64,000 bases of DNA, taken from contig CM067069.1 in NCBI GenBank assembly GCA_033980235.1, forward strand, positions 13,032,828 to 13,096,827, read 5' to 3'. Each line of letters opens with the position of its first letter. The stretch's first letter is position 1. Of the stretch, positions 36,551 to 50,747 are shown piece after piece. This DNA comes from Diadema setosum (lineage: Eukaryota; Echinodermata; Echinoidea; Diadematoida; Diadematidae). The notes beneath the pieces are model-generated. The model had not been told where the DNA came from, did no database searches, and saw only the letters and a list, made by a program, of their open reading frames with translations. Position numbers and translations under genes: made by a program.

Positions 36551-37035
36551 AACCCTTCAGGGCTCACACGGGTAAATAATTCCCCATAGAGACGTGTGTT
36601 AAAATTCAAATTTCAAAAAATTCTGTAAAATAGCTGGGAGAAATAAGGTGTTTCATCTTCACTAACCTGAATAAGTGAGATATACCCTTTCATCCATCAA
36701 AGTTCCAGGGTGGGTTCTTCTGCTCCAATTCTGTCCAAGGGTCCGCAAAGCCAGACTACGAGTTCTTTTCACTCAAAAAATCACCTATTTTCCGTACACG
36801 TACCCAATGAAATATAGTCCTCTCAAATTCTATCAGAGAAGCTTTCATCTTCCAACCAAAATGCAGTTGGTAGAGGAATTCATACTCAATGTCTACAGCT
36901 ATTCAGTTTTTTGCCAAAGTACATCATTGATTTTTAATTAATTTTTTTCTTCATTTATTTTGGTATCTTTGGTACGAATTTGTGAAGGGGTCTGGGACAG
37001 TCCATTTTATTTACAGGTGTGAGCCCTTCAGGGCT
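36551..37035. mobile_element. MITE-like element with GAGCCCTGAAGGG ends
   Basis: The left block CCCTTCAGGGCTCACACGGG followed by TAAATAA and the right block TTATTTACAGGTGTGAGCCC followed by TTCAGGGCTCA are complementary, about 480 bp apart. Each end is itself a small palindrome. The interior shows no recognisable gene. Confidence 0.65.
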
Positions 37036-38365
37036 CACTGAGCTCCACAAATCTTGATCTTTGCACACCTGCTGTACGCCTTTCGTTGATACTATCCATA
37101 CATTAATAGGAGACCGCAAACATTACGTACCTTCCGATTTGTTCCAATTCGCTTACCCTCGATACAGTCATTTACAATAATAACCCATGATTTGAGCTGA
37201 TATCACAATATACGTTACAATTCTGTGAATCAATCTCATATAAATATGACATGAACCATAATGATACGTGTACCGTTATGCTCTTTTTGGCTAATCTGCT
37301 ATATATGTCTATAATTGTGATATATCTCTGATAATCATGTGAGCCATAATAGGCGTACATCGCGCCTGCATGTGCGTAATATTCGTTTATGTTACAGTTA
37401 CGAGAAATCTTATTCGTCAGTAAAGCCATCACACAGACAAAGGGAAAGCTGGCCTAGAGCTTGCGAGAAGGATAAAAAAATCAGAATAGAGCAACGTATT
37501 ATAGAACACTACAGTACAACTTAACTTAAACATGAAAGATTTGACAAAAATGGTACTTCATTAGCATCCTTGGTTGTTGTGTGTGTGTGTGTGTGTGTTT
37601 TTTTGTCACTCCTACACCGAGGGTATTCACATGGACATTATCCCAGGTTAATTGACCCAACAAAATGTGATGTACACAAACTTTTAAACAAAAATTTCAA
37701 GATTTCGTTTTATAACACGCAGTAATCATCCATCATATGGTTCAACTAATGATCAACCCGGCCTCCACGCAGTGGCTCAACTAACACCAGATCGTACTTT
37801 GCATGAACATGAATATGGGATACTAATATTACAAGAAATATGGATCTAAAGATTATGCTCAAAAATCCCAACAGACATTTTGAAAGTCAATCTATGTAGT
37901 GAAAGAAATGCAGTACCAAAATTTTCCAGAAATCACCTGGAAAAGCACAAAGCAAATTTTGGCTGTGTTTCTAAATCAAAGATACTTGGTTTTCAATCAC
38001 AGTCAGAGCGAATAGTTGCCACCTTTTTAGCTGACAGTAGGCCTACATGGCAGAATATATGTTGCATGCCTTTCCAGAATCGTTCGGGAAGAGGTCGCTC
38101 AACTAACCCAGCGGCTCATCTAACACACCCCCCCCCCCCCACATATCGATTTCTTTGGCATAGCTATACACGACGCTCCCGCCGTCAAAGAGTTACCCAG
38201 TACAAACGACACTTCTTGCGCCTATATGGGAATATATCTATGCTCCATGTGCACAATGAAGCCGCAAAGAACAACCTAGTTGACGGGCCGAATGCAAGTG
38301 TTGTTTCTCGCGACCGCTCAGGAGATGCAACGCTTTGATCCTCCTATCCCTAAACCGGAGAGTTT

Positions 38366-38528
38366 CATTTCATTTATTTCATTCATTTCATTCCATTTCA
38401 TTTCATTTCATTTCATTTCATTTCATTTCATTTCATTTCATTTCATTTCATTTCATTTCATTTCATTTCATTTCATTTCATTTCATTTCATTTCATTTCA
38501 TTAAATTCATTTCATTTCATTTCATTTC
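38366..38528 (+). repeat. TTTCA pentanucleotide array
   Basis: About 30 units of TTTCA, nearly uninterrupted, in Gα intron 1. In the sense of the gene the unit is TGAAA. Confidence 0.95.
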
Positions 38529-38779
38529 ACCACTGCCACGGATAAAAATACCCAATCAACAAAAGCTGTTTCAATGGGCCGTGAATCAATGTACATGAAT
38601 AATGTTAACATGATAAGTTTGATGATTTAGATAAAATCAAACAAAACCATCAAAATTTGTTGCACTACATCAACACATTGAAAAGTTAACATAATGATTT
38701 TCGTAACAAAAATCTACAAAATTAATTACAGAGTGCACACAAATATAACAATTTTTTCTTCTGATTCCAGACCGATTCC

Positions 38780-38902
38780 AGGGCCCTATTTTATGAGGGA
38801 TTATGATTGATTATATAGCAGGTTTCTGTACTGCAAGTCTATAGCAGCCTGTGTGGTAAGGAAATTTATAATCGACTGTATCCTTAAATAAAACGGGGGC
38901 CT
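38780..38902. mobile_element. Short foldback MITE
   Basis: AGGGCCCTATTTTATGAGGG at the left pairs with TAAATAAAACGGGGGCCT at the right; inner TGATTATA and TATAATCGA blocks also pair. About 120 bp in total. Confidence 0.65.
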
Positions 38903-40509
38903 CAGATTCATTACTCTGCTGTCTTGTATTTCAATCTGATCCATCATTTAGCGAATTCTTGGTTCGCACCTTCTTTGACTGCGAATAGCTTCGGTCAAGC
39001 GTTCACTGTTCATTATTAGTTAATTGCTTCGTCGATTGCTCTGGGAACCGGTGCCGCGGCGCCATTTTTCTTTCATTTACGCCGAAACGATGAAAATGGC
39101 GTTGAGTTCATAATTCACAAAGTATCAATGTTTCAGAGCCATGCACAGAGCACTGGATATGAGGGGTGATGTCAAAATTCGTTTCGGAGTGACAGAAGAC
39201 TGATAAAAAAGCAAAATTTCGTTAGATATTCCGACTGTTCGGCATTCGGAAGAGATATAATGTTTGTACAGCTTTAGTCTTCAAGATGGAAGCATGTTTT
39301 TTTGGAGGTGTAATAGCTGTTGAAGACCCGCGAAGAGTAGTATTTGAAAATTTAACTTCACATTGTTGTACCAAGAAGTCCACTAAAGAGTGTCTTGGCA
39401 ACAGATTTACTGAGTTATATACTGTCTATTCATTTATTGAGAGGAGTACCATGCAACGTCCATATCACTCTCACTTCCCAGGCACGTACCATGGGGTTCC
39501 GTGTCCAGATGAACAGTACATGTAAGACTGGGCAGGGTATATCATTCCAAGTAGGATGGCGCAGTACTTCAACACACAAAATCCAACGAATTATTCAATA
39601 TTTTCCTCCAGCACCATAATTATCTTGACGTCAATGACAGTTCCCATAATATACACTTGCTTTAGTCGGCAACAAAATACTAGTTAGTTGAATAAAGCTG
39701 AATTTTCACGTCACATTTCCTACTCCGCACTCTGTCCACCTCCATCGTCACATCATTAATAAGTGTCTGGTTTTATTCATTCAGTCGATTTGTCTCGATT
39801 TACAACGCTCATTTTAACATTTCATCGTGGAGAGCTCACGGATTTATGAATTCTGTAGACTGTAGTTTTTATGTTTTTATGTGTGTGAGGATGAAGTCGG
39901 ACTCTAAGACTCAGTGAGAGAATGAAGGAGGCATGACTGCTTTGCTCTGGAGTCAAAACGCAAGTGTGCTTTATTCATTGTTCTCCAGTATATCAATCCA
40001 ACACATGTACATTTGATGTATCACTGTACATTATATTTACAAAACATGACCCGGTGACTTTCCGGTGTTGTTTACAATGTATTGCTGATATGGTGTGATG
40101 AGGTGATGATGAATGACGGGGAGAGCGGAAAGGAAGTAGGAACAGAAAGTAGCTGTCGGCGTATCAAAGATCATGATGAGAGAAAGAAACCAGAGAACGA
40201 TAAGAACTTGACAGTGGAAGGGTGGCGGTGAGATGGCTGACTATGGAATGAATGAAACATGCTGTTTACTGCTACACCATAGATAGTCACAATATGTCTC
40301 GTGCAGACACAATAGTAGTGGACAGACAATTGACGAAAATTAGGTGCGGCCTTTTCGGGATGTGTGTCCCTGGAAGTGTCGATATTCCCGCTGGAAGTTT
40401 GGGCTGGACTTACTATTTGAATGTCAACCATGGGATGTCAAGTTTGTTGTTGAAATGTTCCTGATGACATGAGTCTGTCCAGACAGGACCGTTCTAAGAT
40501 AATCTCTAG

Positions 40510-41055
40510 AGGGCTTTTTACACTTGTGTTTCTTAACCCCGGACTTTCTCTGACCCAGGACTATCGTTAGTCCCGTACCAATTTTTTCAGCTTTTTACAC
40601 TCGCCAATTAGTCCCGTACTATCTCTTGTCCGGGGCTAAGGAGAAAACTGACCTTTTTACACTCGTATTTCTTAGCCCCGGACTTTCCAAACCACATGAA
40701 TATTCATAATTACGCTGTGTACTGTACACGTACACGCACGCACCGGCAGCACTTGATTACCTCGTTTCTGATTGGTCAGTGAGGGTCGGACTTCGTCTCC
40801 GTTGCTTAGCCCAGGATTATTTTTTCGTTCTGTTTACACTCACTTGCTTGGCACCGCAATTGCGGTGCTAACCCCTGCTATTTTGCAGGGCCAGATAGTA
40901 CCGTACTATCGGTGGGGCTAGCCCACTTTGGCAAGAACGAGTGTAAACAGAAAGTGGGCTAAGGATAGTCCCGTACCAACGGTGGGGCTAAGGCCCCCCC
41001 TTAGCCCCACTGATAGTCCGGGGCTAAGCAAAAATTTACAAGTGTAAAAAGCCCT
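40510..41055. mobile_element. MITE of about 546 bp with AGGGCTTTTTACACT ends
   Basis: The terminal inverted repeats AGGGCTTTTTACACTTGT and ACAAGTGTAAAAAGCCCT match perfectly. Inside, CCCCGGACT/AGTCCGGGG-type blocks, CTTTTTACACTCG and GAGTGTAAACAG recur in both orientations, giving a mosaic of nested subrepeats. Confidence 0.85.
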
Positions 41056-41356
41056 TAGGTATCATTAGTGACGCGGCGGAGTGATTTGCTCATGGCGACT
41101 TAAATGAACACATCTTTGGTGAGCTCAGATACTTTTTTTCCTACTTTAAATATTCGATGGAATCCCATTTTCTTTGCTCATTTTTCCACTTATACATTGT
41201 ACTTTAAATATTACCAGTTATTCCCGTCACCCCCCCCCCCCCCCCATTTCGACTTAGGACATCAGGGGCATCTAACACCAGAACCAAAACGCCAAAATAA
41301 ACCATAAAAATGCCCAAACTCAAAGGAAAAGCATACGTCCCTGAGTGATATATCGG

Positions 41357-41740
41357 TTAAAGGGATGGTACAGTATTGTTGGAGATGAGAATTGGGCTTT
41401 CACCTTTTTGCGAGATACCAAGAAAACACTTATGATATAGTACAGAACATACCATTTTGAGAGGAATTCAAAGTTTATTTGATGAAAATCGGGTTTGAAT
41501 GACTGAAACATCCAAAAACAAAGTAAAACAAAGCGATCGTTATAAAGTGTGGGTCCCACACTTTATTAGAAACACTCTTTTTTGGATATCTCAGCCATTT
41601 CTAAACCAATTTTCATCAAATAAACGTTGATTTCCTCATAAATTACATGCTCTTGTATATTTTGTAGAGGTTTCTCATTATCTCACCAAAAATTGTTAGA
41701 AACCTGAAATTAGGTAGCAATAAAAACTATACGATCCCTG
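41357..41740. mobile_element. Foldback element A, copy 9
   Basis: Left end TTAAAGGGATGGTACAGTAT, centre GTGTGGGTCCCACAC. The right end is worn (ACGATCCCTG) and lacks the closing TTTAA. Confidence 0.8.
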
Positions 41741-44700
41741 TCCGATACAGCATCGTCATAATATCACTTGTGAACCGGAAGTGGACGAAGCGCCTACTGC
41801 CGCTGAGCTTGTGGGTGTCAATGTCGGATGATGGAGGCCTTCGAGTCCAGCACAGGTCAGCTCAACCTAAATCTTGACATCGATATTGGTGAATAAACCT
41901 CTTTCAAAAGCGAACTTTAGCATTGAAAACAATGATTGGTGATCTCGAAGCCAGCGTCGGCAATATATTTCGAACAGGATTGATGACGCTGAAAACTCAT
42001 AACTTCCTGCAACGACCCGGGGCTACGACAAACATAGACAAAGTACATTGAACAAATGAAAACAGTGATAAATGAAACACTGCTGTAATATGAAATTCAC
42101 GAGAGGAAGCTGAATCTACTCATCAGATTCTCTGGCGTCCCTTTACCCTTTCTACGCCAATGAGTCAAATTTGAACAACTCTCCCGCACAAACCTATATG
42201 GGCAAGTAATATAATGTGGCACTCAGAGGATTAATCTAACAACGAACAAATCTGAAGGGTATGTTTTTCTGTCTTTCCTTTGCTGGATGCCATAACAAGC
42301 GACGAGGCAATGCACTCAGTCCTTCTTGTGGATGTCCACCGACTTCACAGAAGAGGCAAGTCGTTAGCAGGTGGTTTCGGTGGCCAGCCGCAACTGGAAG
42401 TTGGACCGAGCAATTTGGCAGGATGGGAGAACATGGAATAGGATCCTAGAAACCTCACCAAAACTTCACCCTTCAACCCTTAATACCCCAGCATACCCAG
42501 CACCACATATCACCATCCGGAACGAAGTGACGCCGGGTATATGAAGAGGGTGCGCAAGAGATTTTCATCCCAAGTCTCCCACCTGTTGAAGCTTATAATA
42601 CCAAGAATCATAATCAATGGATGAAGAGTTGTTCTCCAGACGAAAATACTGGACAGGCATGAGCTTTGACCCTTGGACAGAAGAACAGTAGCTGAGTATG
42701 TGAAATGTATATCACTGTGTTATACATAAATATTGAAATATTGTCGTTAAATCACGACTTTATTCAATTTCAAGGCAATGTGAGTAGAATGTATGCAAGA
42801 ACCAGGTCCACTCATGTTTCATTCAAAACGAATAGCAGGTTAAAACACAGGAGTTACAAAATAACTGTTGAAGGTTACATTACCACGATGTAAGTGGGAC
42901 ACTTCATAATTTATTACCAATTTCCTTCGTTTTTTTTAAAATTATGCTGAATAGCATCTTGGTCTCAACGTCAGCTCTGAATACTTCAAGTTAGTTATTT
43001 CTAATAAGATTGCCTCAATGTATCGGGTCAGAAGCAAACGCATACTTAATTCCATCAATTTAACTCATACTATTATGCTATAGAAGCTCATAAAGTTGCT
43101 TACAAAGACGAAAGCTCCATTGAGCCTCTATGTCTTCTCACTCGTCGCATCTGTACTGTTCCTAACCCTACCTTCGGGGGGCTATTTTGCCGCATCTTGC
43201 CTCACTCCGGTGAAGGTTAAGCTGGATTTAATTTACGAAAATTAGATACAAGTGTGAAGTTTGTTGACCTATGGATAACCCAAGAGGCATTGCTCCTAAA
43301 TTAATGATTTTGACCCCTCCGAAGAAGCAGAGCATTCTGCTTTCAATGTTTTGATTCCTGAATATTTTAACCGCACCTCAACTGAGTGTCGACTAACTTG
43401 CTAAATTTACCTTAAACGTGACCGAGAGTTCTGAGGACTATGCCTTATTCATTATAAGCGGGTACAAAAACTCTTTCGTCACCACACTTAACCGTGATTC
43501 ATAAATAGAACATTTGGCTTGCACATCGACGTCACGACTTCTGAAATAGCTCTGCAAATTTACCCTTTGTGCTACATTGCTATGTATTCATCTTACATTC
43601 TGTGAAACTGCAACCATGAATAGCAGACGCAAACGGAGCTTGCTCTTGATTGATTAAGGTTATTTTTTGTCGTTCATATACACACCAAAATTCAATGAAA
43701 ATATTGTAAACAGTGTAATTTGCAACCAAAATTTACATTTTGTCAATACCAAAAGCATTCCCCCCCCCCAAAAAAAAAAAATAAATGTATACAGTATTGC
43801 AACCAAAATTCTGTCATTATCTTTGCGTATCAGAGGTTTCAAATCTTCCAAAATATATTTGCCAATGGTTGACATAACTACTTTATCCCAGTTTTCTTGT
43901 ACCCAAGTCCTCTTTTTTGGCTGTGGTTGTTGGGTTTTTTTTTTTTTGTACGAACATTGCTCTAATCTGTCGGACACACCCTGTGTAAAAAGTGATGAGT
44001 GACCTGCTTGTTTTTTCCTTCGACTCAGCTTTGCTATTACCCGTGAAATTGTTGACGTGTGTCTGAGCCACACTTCATCCACAGGGCTACGGCCTTAGAA
44101 TGACCCTGGCTCACAAGTAGAGTATCTTGTTTGTCAGTTTCATGAATCTTTAATGGCACTTCAAGCCACCTTACCTATAATAAGCCAGTTCGTAGTTCCA
44201 CTTATGGTTCTACAGCAGAAAAATGTCATTTGTACCGATAGGCATGTTTGTTTTCAAATTTACCGAGATGAGCATCCGTGAATAATGATTATTCATGTAA
44301 TCCTTATAAAGATAGTGCTCGCTAGGACAGCCATCAGACAGCAACGACGAGGTTCATCATTGACCAATATATTATCAGAAAAAAAAAAGTTGTAATTAAT
44401 GTATCAAACATTGTTCAATGCATGATGTAATGGCTGGCTTCCCGAGTTCTTAATTGACAGGTAACCAGGTCATTGCAGGTTCATCTTATAAATTGATTTC
44501 ATTTAAAAAAATGGCTCTTTAAGATTATGCGTTATGTTGCTATGAAAACGAGTGGAGTGCCTAACTAGCATAGAGAAAAGAAATGTAATTTGTATCAATG
44601 TGCACACGAAGTAATAAGTTGGCCCATTGCTACAATCATCTTGCGTATATTAAACGAATAGCTCTGAGAACTTGTAATACAGTCTCAACTAGTTAAAAGT

Positions 44701-47700
44701 TGTTTCCATGCAATGTTTCGTTAATCATGATTAGTAACATAGAAACATGCAAGTGCAATTTTTCAGTTTTATCAAAGGCGGATAGGAAAGGAACATTCCA
44801 ATGTCTTTCGTTAATCACAGCAGTACTCTAGCAGTGTCCAGCAAATGATGTCATTACCAAAATTTGATTTTTTTATTTTCTTTTTTTTTGTGGGTGTTTC
44901 AAAGTAATCTGAAGAAAAATAGTAGAAAATTACTCTAAAATATATGGCACGTATATAGATATTTATTTGGCCACAGCAGTGATGGTACGGGCATCATAGA
45001 TCAACTCAAATCAACATGTATTTACATGGCAATGGTCTTTAATGCTAGTTTACTCTTGATTTTATAAATGTCTCTTTTGCCTTCATACTTAATACTGGCT
45101 CAGATATAGAGCTTTTCGCTTCTCACTGCATTCATTAATTCTGATTTAGCTCAGCAAGCAATAATACACTTCGTGGTATTGCTACATTCATCTTCCATAT
45201 TAGAGAGCCCTAATACCTGTACAGAAGTATACTGGGAAGACCACTTCACTTGCTTACTCTCTGGACTTTCTTTTCTTCCACTTTTCTTTCTTTATGTGTG
45301 TTTGCTTTTTTTAATTCCACGTTTTACAAATAAATCATAAACATGACAAGACTTTGAATATGTGAATTGTCCAATACAACAAATGAGAGGACTGATACAC
45401 GTGAAATATGAGGAATCTACATAGAAGCATTGTTTGTGGAGCGTAGATTCCAAGAAGCTGATTGAGAGTGAATTCTTACATGGAATTTACAGTTGTAAAG
45501 AATCGCAAATTATGAAGTCGGAAAATACAAACATCGAAGAATACAGATGAATTTTAAAAAAAGAGAGAGAGAGAAATTAATGTCCGTTGCATTCAACAAC
45601 AAAGATTGGCGATGTAACCCGAGCGAGAGGCGAGTCTGGTACGATACGATGAAGAAAATGCAAAGTATTCACATAGAAAGCCAAGCAAGATAAGGAAAAT
45701 CGCTCCAGATATGAATTTAGAAAAATTCATCTGGATTTATGCTTAAATTGATTATGATATGATGATTGGCTTACTTCTCTGTCCAGATTATCTCCCCCCA
45801 AATGGCCCTTTTGGAGTTTATTGTTTTTTGGGGGGCAGATTCAGTCGGTATATATACGGGAGAGAGATGTAATTAATGTTTTTTGTCTCGTAAGGGTAAC
45901 AATGTACTTCAGTATTCTTGACGAACATCGACGACAACGCATGTAGCGTTTAGGAGGCTACCTTTTAACTTGTAGTTTACTTTGGCTGCATGGTAGCAAA
46001 TAAGAAAATACGGTATGATTCCTAATTCTCTTTTTCTTTTAATTATGCACTGTCACTCGGGTAACTTCCTTTCCACATCAGCTTGCTTATGTACTCCATG
46101 CATCTGTTATGTGTTGGTTGTTGGTACTGTGAGAACGTATGTGGGGTATATATCGTATGTTTTCCACATTACGCTCCTACCTGTACCCGCATTCTGTTTT
46201 GTATATAAGAATTTGTGGTTTTTCCTTCTGTTTTGGATGGGAGAATCTAGAAGTGACCTCCAAGATGTTAGCAGTATTTATTCAAGTATATGAGTATTTA
46301 TTCATTACTTTGGACTTAAAACGGGAATTCCAGACAATTTATATAATTTTACATCGCAGTAGTAAATAAATCGATTGTAATGCCGTGTATAGATTTGTCG
46401 AACTCAGTGTGGTCCTTGAGCAGATAAACCAATACAAAACCCACATCAAATCATATTGAACAAGGATGATGACATAGGAGGTTCACATACTCCAAAAAGG
46501 TGTAATATAATTACAATTCCATTTGCTTTACAAGTTCACCTTTGTAATATCTATGCATGATTTCTTCTTCTGTTCTGCTTCCTTGAGTGCCAATCGTGCA
46601 TTCTTATTTCAATGTATGTGATGAAGCCGCTGTGTGATCATCCTTATTCATCGTGCATTGTTATGAACTTTGAAACTATTCTCAGTCTTCATCCCAATCA
46701 CTATAAATTCTCAAACTCTGTACCGAGTATAACCAATTGCAAAATATTCAAATGCAAAAGTCTAAAAGTCATTTTGAGGTCCCCTTTAATTCTGACGAGC
46801 TATCAACGCAATGACTGAATCAATATCCCCCCCCCCCCTCCCCATTTATAGCACTGGACGACATTGATTTTCTGCTTCTCCTAACAATCCTCAAACTCAC
46901 ATGAGTACACTTAAAATCGTTATATAATGAATCAGTGTTACAGAGATGAATGATGATATTCGACAAATGAAACTATAATTACGGCATCAATAACCCCACC
47001 TACCATCCTGAAATTTTCAACTTACTTGAGTAATCACACTAAAATCGTATGCTGGTTTGCACAGGAATCGAATCACGAATAAAAGCGCTCCCAGTGATTT
47101 TGATAAGTTTCAGCTCTTCTTGGAGTATTCCAATTTCCAAAGGCTTTTTTAAAAATAGATTTCACTGAAACCTAGATTTCTGACACATCCAACAATTTGC
47201 ATTCATTCTGCCAGACCATCTATTTACTGACACAAATAGACCAGAAAAAAAAATAAAAGGGCGATGGCTTAGCACTATATACGTCCCAAAGTTTATGGAA
47301 TATTCTATTGATATTCATGATATATCTATCAGAAATGGGGATGTAGAATATCTCCTTATAGAAATGCATATTTCAAAACTTGAAAACATGATTGTGGGTG
47401 TAATCATTTATCTAAATTTATCCACGCCATGTATATCAAACGAAGACTGTTTGATCTTGGCATACTGTAATATTATACTGTTGTCGCATGTAATGAAAAC
47501 AAGTAAGGGCAAGATTTGTACATGCATTTTTTTGTCTTTTTCTTTGGTGCCCATTGGTAAAAAAGAAAAAAGAAAAACACACAAAGCAAAAAAATAAATC
47601 TTTAATTAAATCACTCTGGAATCTGTAATAATACTAATTATTACTATTTTTTTAAACCAATTTACACATACATTATATGGCCTACAACTGGAATTGAGAA

Positions 47701-49469
47701 ATCGGCCATTTCCGATCACTGTCCAATTTTCGAAAATTTGTCGACATGACAATTAACGTTTTCCCACGGTGTGAACTCACAGATGAAACCATTTGCAGTT
47801 TGAAGGAAAATTCAACTGCTGTGGACTGGTCTTCCGTCTACATAAGCAAAGATATCTTTATGATAATCTTACGAATAAAAATGTTGAAGTCATTCACTAA
47901 TGTTAGCATTACACAGACTAAACAAAAAAAAAATGTCTTTATGCATCGTAATAGGGTTCCAAAATCCCCATGCATTATTCAAACATTGTTAAGATGTGTA
48001 TGATAAAGGGGAAAAAAAGACAGTGTGCAATGGAAATGTATATTGAACAAATCTTATACTTATTCAAAGAAAGAGTATAATCATAGAAAATATCTTAATG
48101 TCACTGAAATGTTGCGCACTGAAAAGAAACCAATTGACATTGTGTAAAAATATGAATCATATTTGCGAAGTCAAAAATGAAGTCATGAATAAGAATAAAA
48201 ACAAACTTACAGTTACATCTCATTTGGAGTTAAGTATAAGAACATAAGTTATCCTAAGAAAATGGTTGAATCATTTGACTCCAACCTCCAAAAGACATTT
48301 TTATGAATTTCTTCAGAATCCAAATCCCACTTCTGTTTTGTTAAAGCCAACCAACTCCAATAATAAGATCAATACTGTCGATAAACTGAAAGTGCATAAA
48401 AGCCTGGTTGTGATAACACAGACAATTATCTTGTAAAGAATATAATTGGTTCAATTTACTGAGATCCTGCTCCATAATTTTACCTTGCTCTTAAGACCTG
48501 GCCACGTCCTGGATGGCACGAATCATCACCAGAGTCAGTTGGCGAATGGTTACAGACCAATATCTTTTAGAAATGTATCATCTAAGGTATGATTATAATT
48601 ATATAACTTTAAAGTAAGAGGTTCGAAGCAAATTAGTCGAGTACGATATTCCAATCTCCTTAAACATACTACAGTTTATACAATTTGCGATGATGATTCT
48701 GATATCTTTCTTTCCATTCCATCCCTTCTAAAAACATACTATCCATTGGATTAAATCCAACACAATTGATCCTTTTTTGCTTACCTTATATATCAATAAA
48801 TTCCGCAACTCTTCTTTTATGCTGTCTTTTCTTCCGTTCGCAGGTGACAGTTGCCTTTTTCATTCTCATTCTAATCCTTACGTATTGCTGAATTTCTTAA
48901 AAAGCGAACTGCAACTGGTGTCTTAATTTAAATAAAAAATAATTAAACTTTTTGAAGTATACACAATAAAGTCACTCTCAGGTCGAGTATTAGTGAATTT
49001 GTTAAACAAAAGAGATTCCACAAAATTCTTAGATACTTATATTGATACATAACATGTATATCAAACATATGTTTGTTTGCTGTTGTGTTTTTTTTTGTCA
49101 TGGATATTTGACGATTATTTTATGTACAATTTACGTCCTTTATTACAACAATATAAAATATATGCCTTTACCTTTGTAACAATTTTGTATCATTTGTATA
49201 TAGAAAATAACTGAAATTAAATGGTTAGGTGAATGAAAATATAGGGCGACATCGAAAAAAAATTACTGTTTAGCTTGCACAGATTCCCATTCGAGGAGGT
49301 AGGGGTTCAAAGGCAGAGTTTTGATGATTCAAAATAGGTATGTGATTGACACCAAGTGGATATGATGACATGAAACATGATATGAATACTGTGATCCAAC
49401 ACTGTTGCTTGTCCTCATGACTTCCTAAGAGGGAAGGTTGTTTACGGTTTGTCTAGTTTTGCCTCTTAG

Positions 49470-49905
49470 TCACGGCGAGGCTCGCTCCCACCGTCGTGCG
49501 ATCCGCTACGCACCCCACGATGCGCAATGAGTAGGTGATCGTGGAAGTTTCATTTACGTCTATCACAATCGTTGCCACTGTTGAAATCGTGGTCTGAATC
49601 GTACAGTAATCGTAGTAATCATCTCAGAGCTTAGGATCACATCTTATCAGATCTTGAGATCACTCCTGGCAACCGCGTTGATCGTAGAAAAGTATTGGTT
49701 CAAAATGGTCTGCGATCAACGCAATTGCCACGTTTGACCTCAAGATCTGATACGATCACCACGATTACTCCACGATTCAGATCACGATTTTAATCGTGGC
49801 GCAAGTTGTGCTACAAAAATGAACCAAAATAACATAGTCGGCAATATTGGCCCAATCGTGGCGTGCGTATAGCGGATCGCACGATAGCGCGAACGAGCCA
49901 TAAAC
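49470..49905. mobile_element. Long foldback element, GATCG-rich
   Basis: GGCGAGGCTCGC and GTGCGATCCGCTACGCACC near the left end pair with GGCGTGCGTATAGCGGATCG and GCGCGAACGAGCC near the right. Middle blocks (GATCGTGG, CAAGATCTGAT) also pair. No ORF. Confidence 0.7.
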
Positions 49906-50457
49906 ATGGCAATCTCAGAGTGTAACTTTCAGTTGATTCGAAATCAAAGACAGTTCATAATTAAGGTTCAGCCACACACACGCGCACACACACACACACA
50001 CACACACACAGAAATCCAAGAAGGCTGATCGATATGATATACCTACATGTATATAGGAAGATGAGGTTTCATATCCTGGACAACATTGAGAAGGGAAAAA
50101 CTTGATCTTATCCCCCGGTAACGTGTCGTTGATGTATAAAGACTTTCCCTATTGCATGCAGAATGTTTACATGAAGTATCTATTGTCTGATATCAATGTG
50201 TCACTGAAATGTCGGAAATTTTTCTATGCGATCACAATTGCACCACACACAATCTATTCACCGCCTTCATATCGTACTCTCTTATGAATTTCGGCATGAT
50301 GAAAACATACGGTATCAAACGAAACTTTGCTATCAGCGAGAGGTTCGCTTATATTTTGGACCTATACGTTAGCAATCGCTGACATTGCCGCCATCTCCAC
50401 ATAGTATCTGTTCCCAATGAACACTTATAAGTATTAGGGTCTTTCACCAATTTCAAA

Positions 50458-50491
50458 TTATATATAAATAGATAGATAAATAAATAAATAA

Positions 50492-50528
<37 letters not shown>

Positions 50529-50535
50529 TATATAG
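50458..50535. repeat. TAAA/TA microsatellite
   Basis: GATA and AATA units pass into TA repeats, just before a segment shared in inverted orientation with 53740-53860. Confidence 0.85.
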
Positions 50536-50674
50536 TGCGAGAGATCGTTCCTGCCCGAAACGTACGCGGTGCCTCATTGTGGGTAGCATAATAGTGAATG
50601 AAATCATGACCGAAAGCTCAATCACAAAGGAAACAAAAAGAGCAACGTCCGCCTCAAATCTGATTTCTTTCACT

Positions 50675-50679
<5 letters not shown>

Positions 50680-50747
<68 letters not shown>

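Noticed and set aside
37880..38338. 152-codon plus-strand ORF
   Set aside because: It includes a proline run from a C tract and runs into the TTTCA array, with no recognised motif.
49978..50010. CRISPR-like or structured array
   Set aside because: It is a plain CA microsatellite; no repeat-spacer structure exists anywhere in the window.
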